In this document: positions 62,850 to 64,000 of the stretch, piece by piece | How the letters are laid out: each line of letters starts with the position of its first letter | How positions within the stretch are numbered: position 1 is the stretch's first letter | Source of the DNA: a bacterium | GTDB taxonomy: Bacteria > Myxococcota_A > UBA9160 > UBA4427 | Length of the DNA stretch: 64,000 bases | Direction: 5' to 3' | NCBI GenBank assembly: GCA_024742285.1 | Contig: JANSYR010000005.1 | Coordinates: 1 to 64,000 of the forward strand | Notes under the pieces: generated by a model | Databases searched by the model: none | The model's input: the letters and a program-made list of their open reading frames with translations, nothing else | What the model was told of the DNA's origin: nothing | Position numbers and translations under genes: made by a program

Positions 62850-63187
62850 TCGCCTGCGGGCGCTCGGCGACGGGGGCGCGCGAGCGGTGGGCTGCTGCCG
62901 AGTCCAGCGCTATTCGGTGATGCAGTAGAAGACCGTGCCTACGCACGTGTCCCCCCTCGACGGTTTCGACGGCGACGCCGAGGCTCGCCACGCAGGGCGT
63001 GTCCTCGAGCGTGCGTTCGAGGGCGGTGGGATCGATCGCGGGGCCGGTTCGGCGGAGAGCAGGACGGGGCTCCTGGCAGCGAATCCGGGAGGGCATCGCG
63101 AATCCGAGGCCGCCAGCACGGAGCGCCCGGCTTCTCTATCGTGACCCCGCCCCGACGAGGTCGGGCGTCGCTGAGGAGATCGGATCG
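62850..63187. other. 338-bp gap with no confident gene; possible frame-disrupted minus-strand ORF
   Basis: No gene is convincing on the plus strand. On the minus strand a coding-like stretch begins at an ATG at 63096 with typical codon use (PAIDPTALERTLEDTPCVASL) and reads up to a G6 run near 62951-62956, where a one-base shift would extend it to the stop at 62910-62912 (CVGTVFYCITE). It could be a small pseudogene or chance. Confidence 0.3.
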
Positions 63188-64000
63188 ATGACGGACCGCG
63201 CGCGTGATCGACTCGTCTCGGGAGAGGCCTGGGACGACTTCTGCGAGACGCTCAAGGTGGCGGGTCGCGTGATCGAAGGTTTCGGCGACGAGCCCTCCGA
63301 TCTCGAGCGCGCCGAGTGGTATCGCTTTCTCTCCCGCCTCACGCGCAACGGCTTCGAGCGCATGGTGGAGAACTGCGAGCCGGAGCGACCGCGGCTGCGG
63401 GACGCGCCGTGGCGCCAGAGCATCAACGTCCAGAGCCCCGATCAGGATCACCTGATGTGCGAGTTCGTCGACGGAAGCCACGAGTACCGGATCCGCGGCA
63501 ACCGCGGGACGCTGCCGTACTTCGTGGTCGCGACCTGGGCGGCGCCTCAACCCGCCGACCTCGGTGCCCGCGACTGGGCGGGGGCCGGCGTCGCGTCGCT
63601 TCCCGAGTTCGACCCGACGAATCTCACGACGACGTCCTTCCTCTCGAGTCGGGAGCTCGAGTTCGACGCGAACGGGAACTTCGAGCTGATCCTCTCGCAG
63701 TCGCCGCCCGAGAAGAACGGGCTCGCGCTCCAGCCGGAGACGACGGGCCTGCTGATCCGGACCGTCTACAACGACCGCAGCACGGTCGTCCCCCCGACCT
63801 TCGAGATCGAACGTCTCGACCAGCCGGCACCGCGACCGATCCGGGCGGCCGAGATGAGCGAAGGCCTCGCGAAGACCGCGCAGATCGTGCTCGGCTACGC
63901 GGAACTCGTTCGCGCCTGGTGGTTCGACAACCTCTCCCAGCGTCCGAACACGATCGACTTCTCCGAGGCGACCTACCTGAGCAACGGCGGCGTGCTCGAT
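63188..64000 (+). CDS. Unrecognised conserved-looking protein, C-terminus beyond window (partial)
   Basis: The frame opens at ATG 63188 after TGAGGAGATC and stays open to the window end, at least 271 residues. The start is MTDRARDRLVSGEAWDDF, and EFVDGSHEYRIRGNRGTLPYFVVATWA near residue 88 resembles the cores of some uncharacterised deltaproteobacterial and mycobacterial proteins. FEIERLDQPAPRPIRAAEMSEGLAK follows near 202. No signal peptide is evident. I do not recognise a family or function; good codon use supports a real gene. Confidence 0.75.
   Translation, partial: MTDRARDRLVSGEAWDDFCETLKVAGRVIEGFGDEPSDLERAEWYRFLSRLTRNGFERMVENCEPERPRLRDAPWRQSINVQSPDQDHLMCEFVDGSHEYRIRGNRGTLPYFVVATWAAPQPADLGARDWAGAGVASLPEFDPTNLTTTSFLSSRELEFDANGNFELILSQSPPEKNGLALQPETTGLLIRTVYNDRSTVVPPTFEIERLDQPAPRPIRAAEMSEGLAKTAQIVLGYAELVRAWWFDNLSQRPNTIDFSEATYLSNGGVLD

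Noticed and set aside
1..64000. tRNA, rRNA or CRISPR loci
   Set aside because: I scanned for T-loop-like GGTTCGAATCC, cloverleaf-like stretches and spaced repeats and saw none that hold up.

Overview
The window is a stretch of GC-rich bacterial chromosome with short intergenic gaps and frequent ATGA-type gene overlaps. Gene content fits a free-living, heterotrophic deltaproteobacterium in the broad sense (Myxococcota or Binatota-like). Supporting signs are a secreted M28 peptidase with DUF4215-type Cys-rich repeats, a chemotaxis cluster, a PilY1 protein, an IleS2-type isoleucyl-tRNA synthetase, and many crotonases, amidohydrolases, short-chain and medium-chain dehydrogenases and sulfotransferase-like proteins. 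This placement is an inference from content; no rRNA or tRNA gene was recognised.

Layout. 1-216: tail of a foreign-looking gene, possibly a transposase. 330-1328: thiL. 1429-6174: chemotaxis operon (MCP, CheW, CheY, CheA, CheC-like) in which cheA is split by a -1 frame change at an A7 slippery run. 6211-9050: larB-larC (nickel-pincer cofactor synthesis) and an esterase. 9080-11860: a REC-PilZ protein, a tiny exported protein with a PEP-CTERM-like tail, and a membrane protein. 11959-14968: overlapping rsmJ-like, rsmE and ilvA. 14965-16754 (minus): acyltransferase, ECF sigma factor and SRPBCC protein. 16914-19381: MFS transporter and sulfotransferase. 19407-23427 (minus): M28 peptidase, crotonase, DoxX. 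23676-28211: ileS, crotonase, VOC protein.

28222-37422 holds a molybdopterin oxidoreductase, a TetR regulator with a duplicated start region, a Baeyer-Villiger-type monooxygenase behind an inverted-repeat promoter, TesB, an amidohydrolase and two medium-chain dehydrogenases, which reads as a catabolic or detoxification region. 37717-41761 is a PilY1 gene with a small exported partner. 41787-43824 (minus) is an amidohydrolase and a MinD/ParA-like ATPase.

43096-52026 contains the most unusual set: a ParA-like ATPase, a 1113-residue transglutaminase-DUF2126 protein, a second transglutaminase carrying an inactive class II glutamine-amidotransferase-like domain, a circularly permuted ATP-grasp ligase and an alpha-E protein. 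A perfect 27-bp inverted repeat sits in the divergent gap. This looks like a peptide-bond making and remodelling system whose product is unknown. 52102-64000 returns to catabolic genes (MaoC, SDR, monooxygenase, DUF1330, LLM flavoprotein, dehydrogenase, GntR regulator, DOPA-dioxygenase-like protein, nitroreductase, NrtS-like protein, FAD dehydrogenase, bacterioferritin, crotonase, methyltransferase) and ends in a truncated unknown gene.
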